Assembly: GCF_900111035.1 (NCBI RefSeq)
Contig: NZ_FOFU01000002.1
Coordinates: 186,001 to 250,000 of the forward strand
Length of the DNA: 64,000 nt
Source: Treponema bryantii
GTDB lineage: Bacteria > Spirochaetota > Spirochaetia > Treponematales > Treponemataceae
Reading direction: 5' to 3'
The notes beneath the pieces are model-generated. The model was given only the letters and a program-made list of their open reading frames with translations, ran no database searches and had not been told where the DNA came from. The position numbers and the translations under genes are program-made. Within the stretch, counting starts at the first letter, position 1. Each line of letters starts with the position of its first letter. Of this stretch, positions 17,955 through 26,579 are shown in pieces.

Positions 17955-18658
17955 TAATGTCTGCCTGATACAAGATCCATAGGAACGTTGATTTCAGTTG
18001 TTACCGGGAAATCACCCATGCCAGGAACTGTAATCTTTATAGAAATTGCTTCGTCCTGAAAATCTGGTCTCAATACATCGACATCGTTTACATTTCTTGT
18101 AAATACCGGATTGTTTTTATTTTTTGAAGACAAAACAACATCCTGAATATTACCAGAAACGACAACGCTTCTTCCACTATCAAACGGAACATTATTGTCC
18201 GAAGTTCGTGCTCCTGTAGACACTGCTGTAATAGGAACAGTAGAACCAGAACTTACAGACTGAAAAAGGCGTGTTTTTTCGACAGCAGAAACTTCAGTAG
18301 AAGCTTGCTTTGATTTTAACCCAAGAGGGAGCACTAATGCAAGAACCGCAGCAGCAGCAATACCAGAAGCGACATAAGTTATTACTCTGAATGAAGATTT
18401 ACGAGGAGCCTTCAATACATTGCGATTATAAGCCATTTTTATCTGAAGTCTCTGGAAACTTTCGTCCATGAACTTCTCATCCAGATTCAAAGCAGAAGAA
18501 TCAGCTTTAAACAAATTACTAACAGCCTTAAGCTGCTCTAACTCTTTACGGCACTTTTCACAATTAGCTATATGAAGCTCATACTCAGCCTTGTAGTTTT
18601 CAGGCAACTCACCGTCGAGGTATACAGAATGAATATCTTTACTCGGGCAAAAAGACAT
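17954..18658 (-). CDS. Zinc-containing anti-sigma factor
   Basis: The 234-residue protein carries an N-terminal zinc anti-sigma motif: His29, Cys33 and Cys36 (HIANCEKC), with Cys4 as a possible extra ligand. One membrane helix (about 88-110) and an extracytoplasmic tail follow. It should hold the adjacent ECF sigma factor inactive at the membrane until a signal arrives. Its start lies 20 nt inside the sigma gene, giving a fixed stoichiometry. No protease site can be read from sequence. Confidence 0.85.
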   Translation of the reverse strand: MSFCPSKDIHSVYLDGELPENYKAEYELHIANCEKCRKELEQLKAVSNLFKADSSALNLDEKFMDESFQRLQIKMAYNRNVLKAPRKSSFRVITYVASGIAAAAVLALVLPLGLKSKQASTEVSAVEKTRLFQSVSSGSTVPITAVSTGARTSDNNVPFDSGRSVVVSGNIQDVVLSSKNKNNPVFTRNVNDVDVLRPDFQDEAISIKITVPGMGDFPVTTEINVPMDLVSGRH

Positions 18659-19208
18659 TATCTTCTCCTATAATTTTTACAAGCTGTTCCCTTGCTCTGA
18701 AAATTCTTACCTTTACATTACCTTCAGTAATTCCAAGAATTCTTCCAATTTCCTTATAGTTCAGGTCTGCATATTCCCGAAGCATAAGAACATCCTGCAG
18801 GTTTTCCGGTAATTTTTTCAGAGCTTCCCTTGCCTTACTTATGGACTCAGCCTTAAGCAAGTCAACTTCCCCAGTCTCTGTTTTTCTATGATCCTCATAA
18901 AGGACCTTTTCGTAAGCCTTACGCTCACGTTCTTTACGTTTTATATAATTTATGGATGCATTCTTTACAACCCGAATAAGCCAGTACTTAGCATCATTTA
19001 TTGTAGGAAATGTCAGATTCTTTTCATTAGCTTTAATGAGAGAATCGTGAGCCAAATCCTCTGCAGCCTCTTCATCGTTTACAATTCTATATGAAACCTT
19101 AAAGAGCATCTGCATAGTTGCATCATAAATTTTCTTAAAATCAACCGGATTTCCGGCGCATAACGCTTCGTTACTCTCCTGTTGATTTCCAGTTATATTA
19201 TTAAACAC
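18639..19208 (-). CDS. ECF-type RNA polymerase sigma factor
   Basis: This 189-residue alternative sigma factor has region 2 (YRIVNDEEAAEDLAHDSL, then YWLIRVVKNASINYIKR) and region 4 (LPENLQDVLMLREYADL, ITEGNVKVRIFRAREQL). There is no region 1 or 3, as expected for ECF sigma factors. The start is GTG with a GGGA upstream. It is first in an operon with its anti-sigma factor, the transglutaminase-like protein and perhaps the UMP kinase. Its own recognition sequence was not found upstream. Confidence 0.93.
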   Translation of the reverse strand: MFNNITGNQQESNEALCAGNPVDFKKIYDATMQMLFKVSYRIVNDEEAAEDLAHDSLIKANEKNLTFPTINDAKYWLIRVVKNASINYIKRKERERKAYEKVLYEDHRKTETGEVDLLKAESISKAREALKKLPENLQDVLMLREYADLNYKEIGRILGITEGNVKVRIFRAREQLVKIIGEDNVFLPE

Positions 19209-19244
19209 AATACTATCCCAAAAGTTACAAAAAATTAACAGGAA

Positions 19245-20792
19245 TTACCCGCGCTTCCATGTCGGACCATTCGGTGTATCAATTATAATAACACCTCGAG
19301 CAGTCAACTGGTTACGGATTTCATCAGCCTTTGCAAAATCTTTTGCTTTTTTTGCAGCAGTACGTTCTGCAACAAGTGCATCAATTTCAGCTGCTTCAGG
19401 ATCTCCCGCATGAGAATCTGCAGCAGAATCAGCTGGTTCAGTAGCAGCAAGAGCTTCAAAACCACCCTTAATAACATCAAGACTCAATACAGAATCCATC
19501 TTCATAAGAGCGGCAAGAGATGTACTAGCCTTTACATTTCCCTTACCGGCAGCTTCTTTCTGAAGAGCAGCCATAGCAACAGGTGTAGCAAGGTCGTTTT
19601 CAAGACCTTCGCGGAATTTAGCAAGATTATCAGTTTCGCAATCTATACCTGCAAGAACAGATGCAAAGTTATCTGCAGTCAATCCGAGACCTTCTTCTGA
19701 ATTAGCACGAGAAATCAACTTAGCAACACGTGAATAAAGTGCCGCACGTCCGTTCTTAGCAGACTCAAGAGCTTCAAGACTGAATACAAGCTGCTTTCTG
19801 TAGTGACCACTCAAAAGGAAGAAACGATAATCAAGCGGAGCATAGCCCTTGTCTTTAAGAGAGAAACCACGCTCTGGAGGTAAAGAAGTCTGAAGGGTAA
19901 TAAAATTACCGCTGCTCTTACTCATCTTACCGCCCTCAAGAATAAGGAACTCATTGTGCATCCAGTAGTTTACCCAAGGTCCCTTAGCGCGCTCAGCCTC
20001 ATCAAAAGAACCTTCCGACTGAGCAATTTCATTAGTATGATGAACAGGCACGTGATCAATACCGCCTGTATGAATATCAAAATGCTTACCAAGATATTTC
20101 ATACTCATAGCAGAACACTCAATGTGCCAGCCAGGATATCCGCGTCCCCAAGGAGAATCCCAGGTCATAGCCTGATCTTCAAACTTAGACTTAGTAAACC
20201 ACAGTACAAAGTCACCAGGATTGCGTTTGTTTTCATCAATAACAACAACCTTACGTTTACCAGCCCCTGCCTTAAGCTCATCAAGATTCAGATTAGCAAG
20301 CTTACCATAATCTGGATAAGTAGAAATATCATAATAAAGATTTCCGCCAGCCATATAAGTGTGACCGTTAGCTTCAATCTTTTTAATCAGCTCAATCATG
20401 TCATCAATGTGTTCAGTAGCACGGCAGATAACATCAGGATGACGGATATTCATAGCATCCATATCCTTCATAAAAGCATCAGTATAAAAATTAGCAACCT
20501 CAAGAACACTCTGATGTCTCTCGGCCGCAGACTTCTTCATTTTATCTTCACCGTTGTCGCCGTCATCAGAAAGGTGACCTACATCAGTAATATTCATAAC
20601 ATGCTTTATATCATAACCAAGCAGAGACAGAGTCTTATCAAGAATATCAAGAAAAACATAAGCACGCAGATTACCAATATGCGCATAGTTGTAAACAGTC
20701 GGGCCACAACCGTAAAAACCAACGTGCCCCTCCACAATCGGCTTAAACTCTTCCATCCTGCGTCCCATAGTATTGTATAATCTCAGTGCCAT
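19245..20792 (-). CDS. cysS: Cysteinyl-tRNA synthetase
   Basis: This class I synthetase charges tRNA-Cys. Visible are the HIGH-type motif ([10 protein letters not shown]), zinc ligands starting with GCGPTVY, the ECSAM segment, and the KMSKS loop ([10 protein letters not shown]). The length of 515 residues is slightly above typical because of an Ala-rich stretch near 440-470. GAGG precedes the ATG by 6 nt. A long leader with two hairpins separates it from a good promoter (20915-20943). Confidence 0.97.
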   Translation of the reverse strand: MALRLYNTMGRRMEEFKPIVEGHVGFYGCGPTVYNYAHIGNLRAYVFLDILDKTLSLLGYDIKHVMNITDVGHLSDDGDNGEDKMKKSAAERHQSVLEVANFYTDAFMKDMDAMNIRHPDVICRATEHIDDMIELIKKIEANGHTYMAGGNLYYDISTYPDYGKLANLNLDELKAGAGKRKVVVIDENKRNPGDFVLWFTKSKFEDQAMTWDSPWGRGYPGWHIECSAMSMKYLGKHFDIHTGGIDHVPVHHTNEIAQSEGSFDEAERAKGPWVNYWMHNEFLILEGGKMSKSSGNFITLQTSLPPERGFSLKDKGYAPLDYRFFLLSGHYRKQLVFSLEALESAKNGRAALYSRVAKLISRANSEEGLGLTADNFASVLAGIDCETDNLAKFREGLENDLATPVAMAALQKEAAGKGNVKASTSLAALMKMDSVLSLDVIKGGFEALAATEPADSAADSHAGDPEAAEIDALVAERTAAKKAKDFAKADEIRNQLTARGVIIIDTPNGPTWKRG

Positions 20793-20818
20793 AGTTTACC
20801 TCGTATTTAGAATTTAAA

Positions 20819-20834
20819 GGGGAAAACCTTCCCC
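20819..20834 (-). promoter_or_regulatory. Hairpin in the cysS leader
   Basis: The stem GGGGAA/TTCCCC is followed on the minus strand by CTTTAAATT, like a weak terminator, 27 nt before the cysS start. A second hairpin, CGAGC/GCTCG (20870-20882), lies upstream. Together they could attenuate cysS. No T-box consensus was seen. Confidence 0.4.
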
Positions 20835-20914
20835 CGCTCTTATCGGAAATCCGTTAAAATGCGCACAGACGAGCTATGCTCGGCTGCCTTTGAAAATTTT
20901 CACATTTATTGATA

Positions 20915-20943
20915 ATTATACTATTTTCCGACCTCTTAAACAA
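20915..20943 (-). promoter_or_regulatory. cysS promoter
   Basis: On the minus strand, TTGTTT (20938-20943), a 17-nt spacer and a perfect TATAAT (20915-20920). The predicted leader is about 115 nt. Confidence 0.65.
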
Positions 20944-20999
20944 CACACCCGATTTTTTAACACCGCTCATCCATACTTCCACACAGCTCGTTTTCCTAC

Positions 21000-21005
21000 T
21001 ATAAT
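21000..21005 (+). promoter_or_regulatory. -10 box of murB, leaderless arrangement
   Basis: A perfect TATAAT ends 6 nt before the murB ATG and no Shine-Dalgarno is present, so the transcript would begin at the start codon. Confidence 0.5.
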
Positions 21006-21011
21006 AGAAGT

Positions 21012-21980
21012 ATGATAGATTTCCTTGCTTCAATGCTTAAGGTTGCAAAAATACCTTACACAGAAAATGAACCACTTGCACCAAAATCAACCTTCAAAGT
21101 AGGTGGAACCGCAAGGCTTTTTATCACACCACAAACTCCAGAACAGCTTGAAGCCGCAATAAGTGCCGCCCGTTCCGCAGAACTCCCCTATTTTGTAACA
21201 GGCGGAGCCAGTAATGTCGTTTACCCGGATGGATTATATAATGGCGCAATTATTTCCACTCAGTCAATCAAAGAAATCTTTTATGACCCGGATGAAACTA
21301 CACCTGATGGCTCAGTTCTCGTAACCTGCCAGTGCGGTGTTCCAATGGCAGCCTTTGTAGATTTCTGTACAAAAAAGAATCTTACCGGGGCAGAACAGTT
21401 TGCAGGCCTTCCAGGTACAGTTGGTGGCGCCGTTTATATGAATGCACGCTGTTTTGACCGTTCAATAAGCGATCTTCTATATTCAACATCACATATCGAA
21501 TACACAGGCGAAAAAACAAAAATAACTGAACTGCCTTTTAATGCCGCCGACTGGGATTATAAAAAATCTCCATTCCAGGCACATACAGCAGAAGATGGCT
21601 CACAAACTAACCAGCGCTATATCACACAGGCAACATTCCGTCTCACACCTGCCGGCGCATCAGCCCACGACCGCATAGTCGCAGACTGCAAAAAATACAT
21701 CGCAGAGCGCGTAGACAAAGGCCACTTCAAATATCCAAGCGCCGGCAGCGTATTCAAAAACAACCACGCCTTCGGAGCACCAAGCGGTAAACTCATAGAC
21801 GACTGCGGACTCAAAGGCCTCACAGCCGGCGGAGCCCAGATAGCACCTTTCCATGGAAATTTCATCATAAACACAGGTAATGCAACAGCCGACAATATAA
21901 GAACACTGGTAAAGTCAGCCCAAAAAGCAGTAAAAGACAAATTCGGCTTCGATCTTGAACCAGAAATCATTTTTGTTTAG
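21012..21980 (+). CDS. murB: UDP-N-acetylenolpyruvoylglucosamine reductase
   Basis: This FAD enzyme reduces the enolpyruvyl group to make UDP-MurNAc for peptidoglycan. The 322 residues include the FAD-binding FVTGGASNVV, the central GLPGTVGGAVYMNA, the active-site Ser in YPSAGSVFKN and the C-terminal catalytic Glu in LEPEIIF. It is divergent from cysS. There is no Shine-Dalgarno; a TATAAT box lies 6 nt before the ATG. Confidence 0.96.
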   Translation: MIDFLASMLKVAKIPYTENEPLAPKSTFKVGGTARLFITPQTPEQLEAAISAARSAELPYFVTGGASNVVYPDGLYNGAIISTQSIKEIFYDPDETTPDGSVLVTCQCGVPMAAFVDFCTKKNLTGAEQFAGLPGTVGGAVYMNARCFDRSISDLLYSTSHIEYTGEKTKITELPFNAADWDYKKSPFQAHTAEDGSQTNQRYITQATFRLTPAGASAHDRIVADCKKYIAERVDKGHFKYPSAGSVFKNNHAFGAPSGKLIDDCGLKGLTAGGAQIAPFHGNFIINTGNATADNIRTLVKSAQKAVKDKFGFDLEPEIIFV

Positions 21981-22001
21981 TTTAATTGACCGAATCTTCA
22001 A

Positions 22002-22030
22002 TTGACAAATAAAAATTCTAAATTTATACT
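22002..22030 (+). promoter_or_regulatory. Promoter of the cyclic-nucleotide-binding gene
   Basis: TTGACA (22002-22007), a 17-nt spacer and TATACT (22025-22030). The 12-mer TGACCGAATCTT (21987-21998) lies just upstream of the -35 box, as it does upstream of rpmB. Confidence 0.75.
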
Positions 22031-22062
22031 TATATATTGAATAATCTTAGGAGAGTAGACTC

Positions 22063-23244
22063 TTGCTGCAGTTACAAATTGTTAGTTTCAGAAAAGGTTC
22101 ATATCTTGTCGTAGAAGGCAAAGAAAACACCGACCATTTTTACATAATCCAGAAAGGTAACGTACAATGCATGAAATCATCAGGATCAGGCCTTGCACCA
22201 ACAATGTACGGACCTGGAGACTTCGTTGGTGTAGTTCCTTGTATGTCAGATCACCTTCAGATTGAAACCGCAATTGCCACAACAGATGTAATGGCTATTT
22301 CTGTACGCAAAGACCAGTATCCTGAACTTATTTCTCAGAACACACCTGTTGCCCTTAAAATAATCAAAACTTTTGCAAACCGAATGCGTGTTATGAACGA
22401 AATGCTTACAAAAGCTACCCTTCATTCAGTAGTTCAGGACACCTACGAACAGATTTTCAAAGTAGGTAATTTTTACGAGAAAAATGCACTTCCAGATGTA
22501 GCTGTTTACGCATACTATCAGTATCTTAAAACAAAACCTCAGGGACCAAATGCAGACCTCGCAAAACAGAAGTTTGTAACACTCAAACCAAAAACACATG
22601 CAGTTTATTTTGAACCAACAACAGAACCTACACGTCAGTATCCAAAAGATACAATGATTTTCTCAGAAGCACAGACAGGTTCAGATATGTTTATCATCCA
22701 GAGAGGTGAAGTTTCAATTACAAAGATTGTAAATGGAAACGAAGTAACTCTCGCAGTACTTAAAAAAGGCGATATGTTTGGAGAAATGGCTCTTATCGAA
22801 AACAAGCCCCGTTCTGCTAACGCACTCGCACACAGCGACTGTACACTTATGGTAATCAACCGTTCAAACTTCAATCAGATGGTAGCAACACAGCCACAGC
22901 TGATAGCAAAACTTACTACTACACTTGCAGACCGATTGTGGTCTATGTACCGCCAGCTTGATAACGCAACTCTTACAGAGCCTCTCGCAAAAATGCTTGA
23001 TATGCTTTCACTTCAGCTCGAAAAACAGCGTGTTAAAATCGGCTTCTCAAAGCTTTCAATGCAGACAGAGTTTACACCAAAAGACCTCGCAAATATGTGT
23101 GGTCTTGCAAGTGAATATCAGGCAAAGGCTATTTACGACTTTGAACAGTATGACCAGATTCGTATAGAAAACGGCAAAATCTTCATAAAAGACGCACAGG
23201 AACTTATGAAAGCCGCTGCCTTCTATCGCAAACAAAATAAATAA
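22063..23244 (+). CDS. Dual cyclic-nucleotide-binding-domain protein, Crp/Fnr-like
   Basis: The 393-residue protein has two cNMP-binding folds, at about 5-110 and 190-300, joined by a helical region. The second has an intact phosphate-binding cassette (FGEMALIENKPRSANA); the first is degenerate (YGPGDFVGVVPCM). The C-terminus (about 335-385) resembles a Crp-type winged helix (TPKDLANMCGLAS). It may therefore be a transcription factor or a cAMP-sensing scaffold. The start is TTG at 22063, supported by AGGAGA 8 nt upstream. Confidence 0.8.
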   Translation: MLQLQIVSFRKGSYLVVEGKENTDHFYIIQKGNVQCMKSSGSGLAPTMYGPGDFVGVVPCMSDHLQIETAIATTDVMAISVRKDQYPELISQNTPVALKIIKTFANRMRVMNEMLTKATLHSVVQDTYEQIFKVGNFYEKNALPDVAVYAYYQYLKTKPQGPNADLAKQKFVTLKPKTHAVYFEPTTEPTRQYPKDTMIFSEAQTGSDMFIIQRGEVSITKIVNGNEVTLAVLKKGDMFGEMALIENKPRSANALAHSDCTLMVINRSNFNQMVATQPQLIAKLTTTLADRLWSMYRQLDNATLTEPLAKMLDMLSLQLEKQRVKIGFSKLSMQTEFTPKDLANMCGLASEYQAKAIYDFEQYDQIRIENGKIFIKDAQELMKAAAFYRKQNK

Positions 23245-23274
23245 TCTAAACCAATTATCTTCCGATAATTAAGT

Positions 23275-23823
23275 ATGATTTTATTCAAGAAAAAAAGCCT
23301 TAGTCTCATTCTTTTTTCTGCTTTTTCATTATTTTTATATGCAGAAAGCCTTCCGCATGGATACAAAGACATCATGTTGGGAATGAGTCTAGAAGAAACT
23401 AAAGAAAACTTAGTAAAAGATCCAGATTTCGGATACCACGGAGATCGTGACGTTTCACTCATCCCTCATTCAAGCAAAACTCTTATTGAAACAGATGCAC
23501 AACGAGGTTTCGGCTCAAATTTCCTTACCCGCTGCTGGTTTCAGTTCTCATTCGATGAACTTTATATTATTACAATCAATATAAATCCGGAAAAAATAGA
23601 CTATTACAGCATTTTTACAAAACTCACAAAAAAATACGGGGAACCAACAAGTTTTAGTCCTCAGGCAGCCACCTGGACAGATGGTGCAGTCACTATGAGT
23701 CTTGAAAAACCACTTACACTTAAATATATTGATAATAAGATTTTTGAACAGACACAAAACTATTCAAACATCCAGGCATCTCCAACAGAAATAACTCAGG
23801 AAATGTTTCTGGACGAACTCTGA
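23275..23823 (+). CDS. Predicted secreted protein of unknown function
   Basis: Not recognised. The 182 residues begin with a signal peptide (about 1-23, ending LFLYAES). A compact domain follows with GMSLEETKENL near the start, a pattern seen in small secreted proteins of uncertain role. There is no lipobox. It follows the cNMP gene by 30 nt, across a small hairpin (AATTATC/GATAATT), and precedes the DUF192 gene by 20 nt, so the three may share a transcript. Confidence 0.65.
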   Translation: MILFKKKSLSLILFSAFSLFLYAESLPHGYKDIMLGMSLEETKENLVKDPDFGYHGDRDVSLIPHSSKTLIETDAQRGFGSNFLTRCWFQFSFDELYIITININPEKIDYYSIFTKLTKKYGEPTSFSPQAATWTDGAVTMSLEKPLTLKYIDNKIFEQTQNYSNIQASPTEITQEMFLDEL

Positions 23824-23843
23824 TTCAAAAAGGATAAACATAA

Positions 23844-24284
23844 ATGAAAAAAACAGCACTTCTTATAGCCGTATTACTACTTCTTACACCATTCATTTCC
23901 TGCAAACCACAGAAACTTCCTGTAAAAGATATAAAAATAATCCGCCAGGACGGAACAGAATTCACAGTAGCAGCAGAAATTGCAATAAAACCGGAAGACA
24001 GAAACCATGGATTTATGGAACGTAAAACCATTCCAGACGGAACAGGAATGCTGTTTATATTTGAAAGAGACCAGCTTTTATCCTTCTGGATGAAAAATAC
24101 CCCTCATCCGCTTTCAATCGCTTACATAGATTCAAAAGGCAAAATCAGAAACATTTTTGATATGAATCCATACAGCACAGATTCAATCATCAGCACAGTT
24201 TCTGTTCGCTATGCTCTTGAAGTTCCACAAGGCTGGTACAAAAAAAACGGCATCACCGAAGGTGACACCGTTATTCTACCGTAA
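23844..24284 (+). CDS. DUF192-family lipoprotein
   Basis: The 146-residue protein begins with a lipoprotein signal (lipobox PFISC). A DUF192 domain follows, showing MERKTIPDGTGMLFIFE and LSFWMKNTPHPLSIAY, then VRYALEVPQGWY. The family's biochemical function is not established. It acts outside the cytoplasm. AAGGA precedes the ATG. Confidence 0.85.
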   Translation: MKKTALLIAVLLLLTPFISCKPQKLPVKDIKIIRQDGTEFTVAAEIAIKPEDRNHGFMERKTIPDGTGMLFIFERDQLLSFWMKNTPHPLSIAYIDSKGKIRNIFDMNPYSTDSIISTVSVRYALEVPQGWYKKNGITEGDTVILP

Positions 24285-24294
24285 ACATCTGCAG

Positions 24295-24328
24295 CACGTC
24301 ATTGCGAGGAGCGCAGCGACGTGGCAAT
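24295..24328. repeat. Dispersed repeat with pseudoknot potential
   Basis: CACGTC (24295-24300) can pair with GACGTG (24318-24323), and ATTGC (24301-24305) with GCAAT (24324-24328). The two pairings cross each other. The core resembles intergenic repeats containing ATTGCGAGGAGCGCAGCGAC that I recognise from several bacterial genomes. It lies between two convergent genes (DUF192 and TPR). Confidence 0.6.
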
Positions 24329-24332
24329 CTAT

Positions 24333-25487
24333 TTACTCAGCTTCCTGCTCCAGCTTCATCAACTCAGCTGCCGCAATCTTATCTTTTGGATCAAATTCCA
24401 AAACTGCAGTAAAGTAATTACGTGCTTCCTGTTTATTTCCCATTGCAAGCGCAAGATATCCAAGATTTGAAATAATCTTTGTGCTTTCAGGTTCAAGTGA
24501 AAGAGCCTTCATAAGACACTTCTTTGCTTCTGCAAAATCTTTTTCTTCAATATAACAGAGTGAAAGCTCATTATAAGTATCAGCATTTGTATCACCGCCA
24601 TATTTAAGAGCTTCCTGGAAAGCCTGTTTAGCATCAGCATAACGTTCAAGGCGTCTAAGTCCCCAGCCAAGCATGAACCAGCCGTTCCAGACCTTTGGAT
24701 TACTCTGCAAAAAGTCTCTAATCTGCTCAAGACCTTTTTCTTCCTGACCACTTGAAATCAAATCATATGCAGCCTTAAAGTTCTCATCATCCATATTCTG
24801 ATTATTGATATTGTTGATGATTTCCTGAGCACGTTCTTTTTTATAAACTCCGTTTTCACCCATTTCTTCATCACTTGTTTCACAGGTGAGCGCAAGATAA
24901 GTTTCAAAAGCATCCTTTGCCTCACGGAATTTATGCTGTTTCATATAATAAAAACCAACATTAAAGTAAACATCAGGAAGAGGAGGCTCAGCATTCATAG
25001 CCTGTTCGTAATAAGAATATGCATCTGCATCATAAGCATCAGCATCTTCAAAAAGGCCAGAGTTTCTGTAAGAATCAGCACGCTGATCAAGGAACAGAGC
25101 CATATTAAGAATTATTGCAACATCTTCAGGATCAAAACCAATTAAAGCACGGAAGATTTCTTCTGCAAGATCAAAATCTTCATTCTTTGTTTTAAGAATA
25201 GCAGCTTCGCAAAGCTCTTTCTTAAGATTAGGCTTAATCTTTTTAAGAAGCGAACGATAATAGTCCAGCTGAGTATTCTTTGAATCATAAGCAAGAATTG
25301 TAAGCATACCTGCAAGAATCTGCTCAGGTTCAATTTCCTTTGGATTAAAGTCATCTTCTGACTGACCAGGCTTTTTCTGTACTGGTAAAGGAATAGTCGG
25401 GTCAATCTCAAAAGAATTGCATGACGAAAGGTCAAGCTTTGGAATGTTTACAAAATAAATCGATTCCAATGGGTTTGAAGGATTCAT
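24333..25487 (-). CDS. TPR-repeat protein
   Basis: The 384-residue protein is soluble and made mainly of tetratricopeptide repeats, most clearly from about 115 to 380 (NVGFYYMKQHKFREAKDAFE, then GWGLRRLERYADAKQAF, then GYLALAMGNKQEARNYF). TPR solenoids mediate protein contacts, so it has no readable enzymatic role. It is co-transcribed with the PilZ gene 31 nt upstream, hinting at a shared c-di-GMP-linked function (inference). Confidence 0.85.
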   Translation of the reverse strand: MNPSNPLESIYFVNIPKLDLSSCNSFEIDPTIPLPVQKKPGQSEDDFNPKEIEPEQILAGMLTILAYDSKNTQLDYYRSLLKKIKPNLKKELCEAAILKTKNEDFDLAEEIFRALIGFDPEDVAIILNMALFLDQRADSYRNSGLFEDADAYDADAYSYYEQAMNAEPPLPDVYFNVGFYYMKQHKFREAKDAFETYLALTCETSDEEMGENGVYKKERAQEIINNINNQNMDDENFKAAYDLISSGQEEKGLEQIRDFLQSNPKVWNGWFMLGWGLRRLERYADAKQAFQEALKYGGDTNADTYNELSLCYIEEKDFAEAKKCLMKALSLEPESTKIISNLGYLALAMGNKQEARNYFTAVLEFDPKDKIAAAELMKLEQEAE

Positions 25488-25518
25488 AATAATACCACTT
25501 AAAAAATGAATTTAGTTT

Positions 25519-26460
25519 TTACTGTTTTCCAGCCTTTTCCAGAGCAGCTTTCTGTGCAGCAATTTCTGCAGCCCTCTGCTCTGCGGCTTCCTTCTTAGCA
25601 GCAGCCTCAGCCTCTGCTTTTTCAGCAGCTTCTTTGTTGTTAATCTGATTCTGGATCAGCTGCTTCTGATAAGAAGTAATATAACTATTGATATGGAATT
25701 TATAAGTCATAGGAATTTCATCAGGAATAAATTCAATATGAACAATTGAAATATCCTTACGACCTGGCAAAAAGTCGGATTGCTTAATAATTCCCTGAAG
25801 AGAAATCTTTTCATTTGTATCAATAAAGAACAAACGAAGATCTACATTTTTGTTCTCCAGGAATTTTGGAATTCCAACAAGCATTGCTTTTGCACCGCCG
25901 AAAGAAATATCCTTCAAGATACATTTTCTAGGAACACCAGCAATAAAGATATATGACTCTTCCTTTGGAATATTTAAAAGTCTGAGAGAGTTCTCATTGA
26001 TTGCAATACGCTCTTCTTTACGATTCTGGAAGTTTTCATTAACTTCTATGAACTCTCCAATACGCAGAATTAAATCATCCGGCGGACGCTGTGTAAAATT
26101 AAGAGTAAGCATTGCCAGCTCATTAGAATCCTGGAATGGTTTAATATCAATTACGTTACAATTTACAGAGAACTGAATTGGTTCATTATTCTGATCGAAA
26201 AAGCAATAGCGGATACTTATAGGTGCAGTTCTGTTTTTCTGTACTGTTGAATAAATTCCACTTGCTGTACCAATTATTACCTTAGCCTGCTGCAAAGATG
26301 AAGAATTTATGATACAAGGCCACTGTCCACCGTTACTCTTTAAATATATTTGACGAGGGTCAATGCGAAGAGACTTAAGATTTGCCTTCGTAAAAACAAT
26401 TTCCTTATCACGATAATAATCATAATATCTGGAAATGTGATGACTAGTTGCTACGCTCAT
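25519..26460 (-). CDS. PilZ-domain c-di-GMP receptor protein
   Basis: The protein (313 residues from ATG 26460) has an N-terminal domain followed by a PilZ domain at about 145-260. Both c-di-GMP contact motifs are intact: RKEER at 147-151 and DISFGG at 184-189. The C-terminus (about 275-313) is an Ala/Glu/Lys-rich coiled coil. It probably links c-di-GMP to motility or envelope behaviour. An alternative TTG start at 26481 would add seven residues; neither start has a strong ribosome site. Confidence 0.85.
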   Translation of the reverse strand: MSVATSHHISRYYDYYRDKEIVFTKANLKSLRIDPRQIYLKSNGGQWPCIINSSSLQQAKVIIGTASGIYSTVQKNRTAPISIRYCFFDQNNEPIQFSVNCNVIDIKPFQDSNELAMLTLNFTQRPPDDLILRIGEFIEVNENFQNRKEERIAINENSLRLLNIPKEESYIFIAGVPRKCILKDISFGGAKAMLVGIPKFLENKNVDLRLFFIDTNEKISLQGIIKQSDFLPGRKDISIVHIEFIPDEIPMTYKFHINSYITSYQKQLIQNQINNKEAAEKAEAEAAAKKEAAEQRAAEIAAQKAALEKAGKQ

Positions 26461-26523
26461 TACCTTATAATTATATTTCAACTTTCGGTTTCTTTCAAGG
26501 TAAACCCTTAAGAATATTTCCCG

Positions 26524-26558
26524 AAAAAAAAACCGTCATCCGATTTTGATGACGGTTT
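26524..26558 (-). terminator. Terminator of the alpha operon
   Basis: A perfect 11-bp stem, AAACCGTCATC/GATGACGGTTT (26530-26540 with 26548-26558), is followed by a long uridine run on the minus strand. It ends the ribosomal cluster after the zinc-ribbon gene. Confidence 0.93.
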
Positions 26559-26579
26559 ATAAAGTCTGTAAAACAGAAC

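Noticed and set aside
19190-19230. ECF-type -35 box (GTAACTTTT) for autoregulation of the sigma operon
   Set aside because: Its matching -10 position would fall at or beyond the start codon, so it is unlikely to drive the annotated gene.
23257-23272. Terminator between the cNMP gene and the small secreted protein gene
   Set aside because: The AATTATC/GATAATT hairpin has no T tract, so read-through is more likely.
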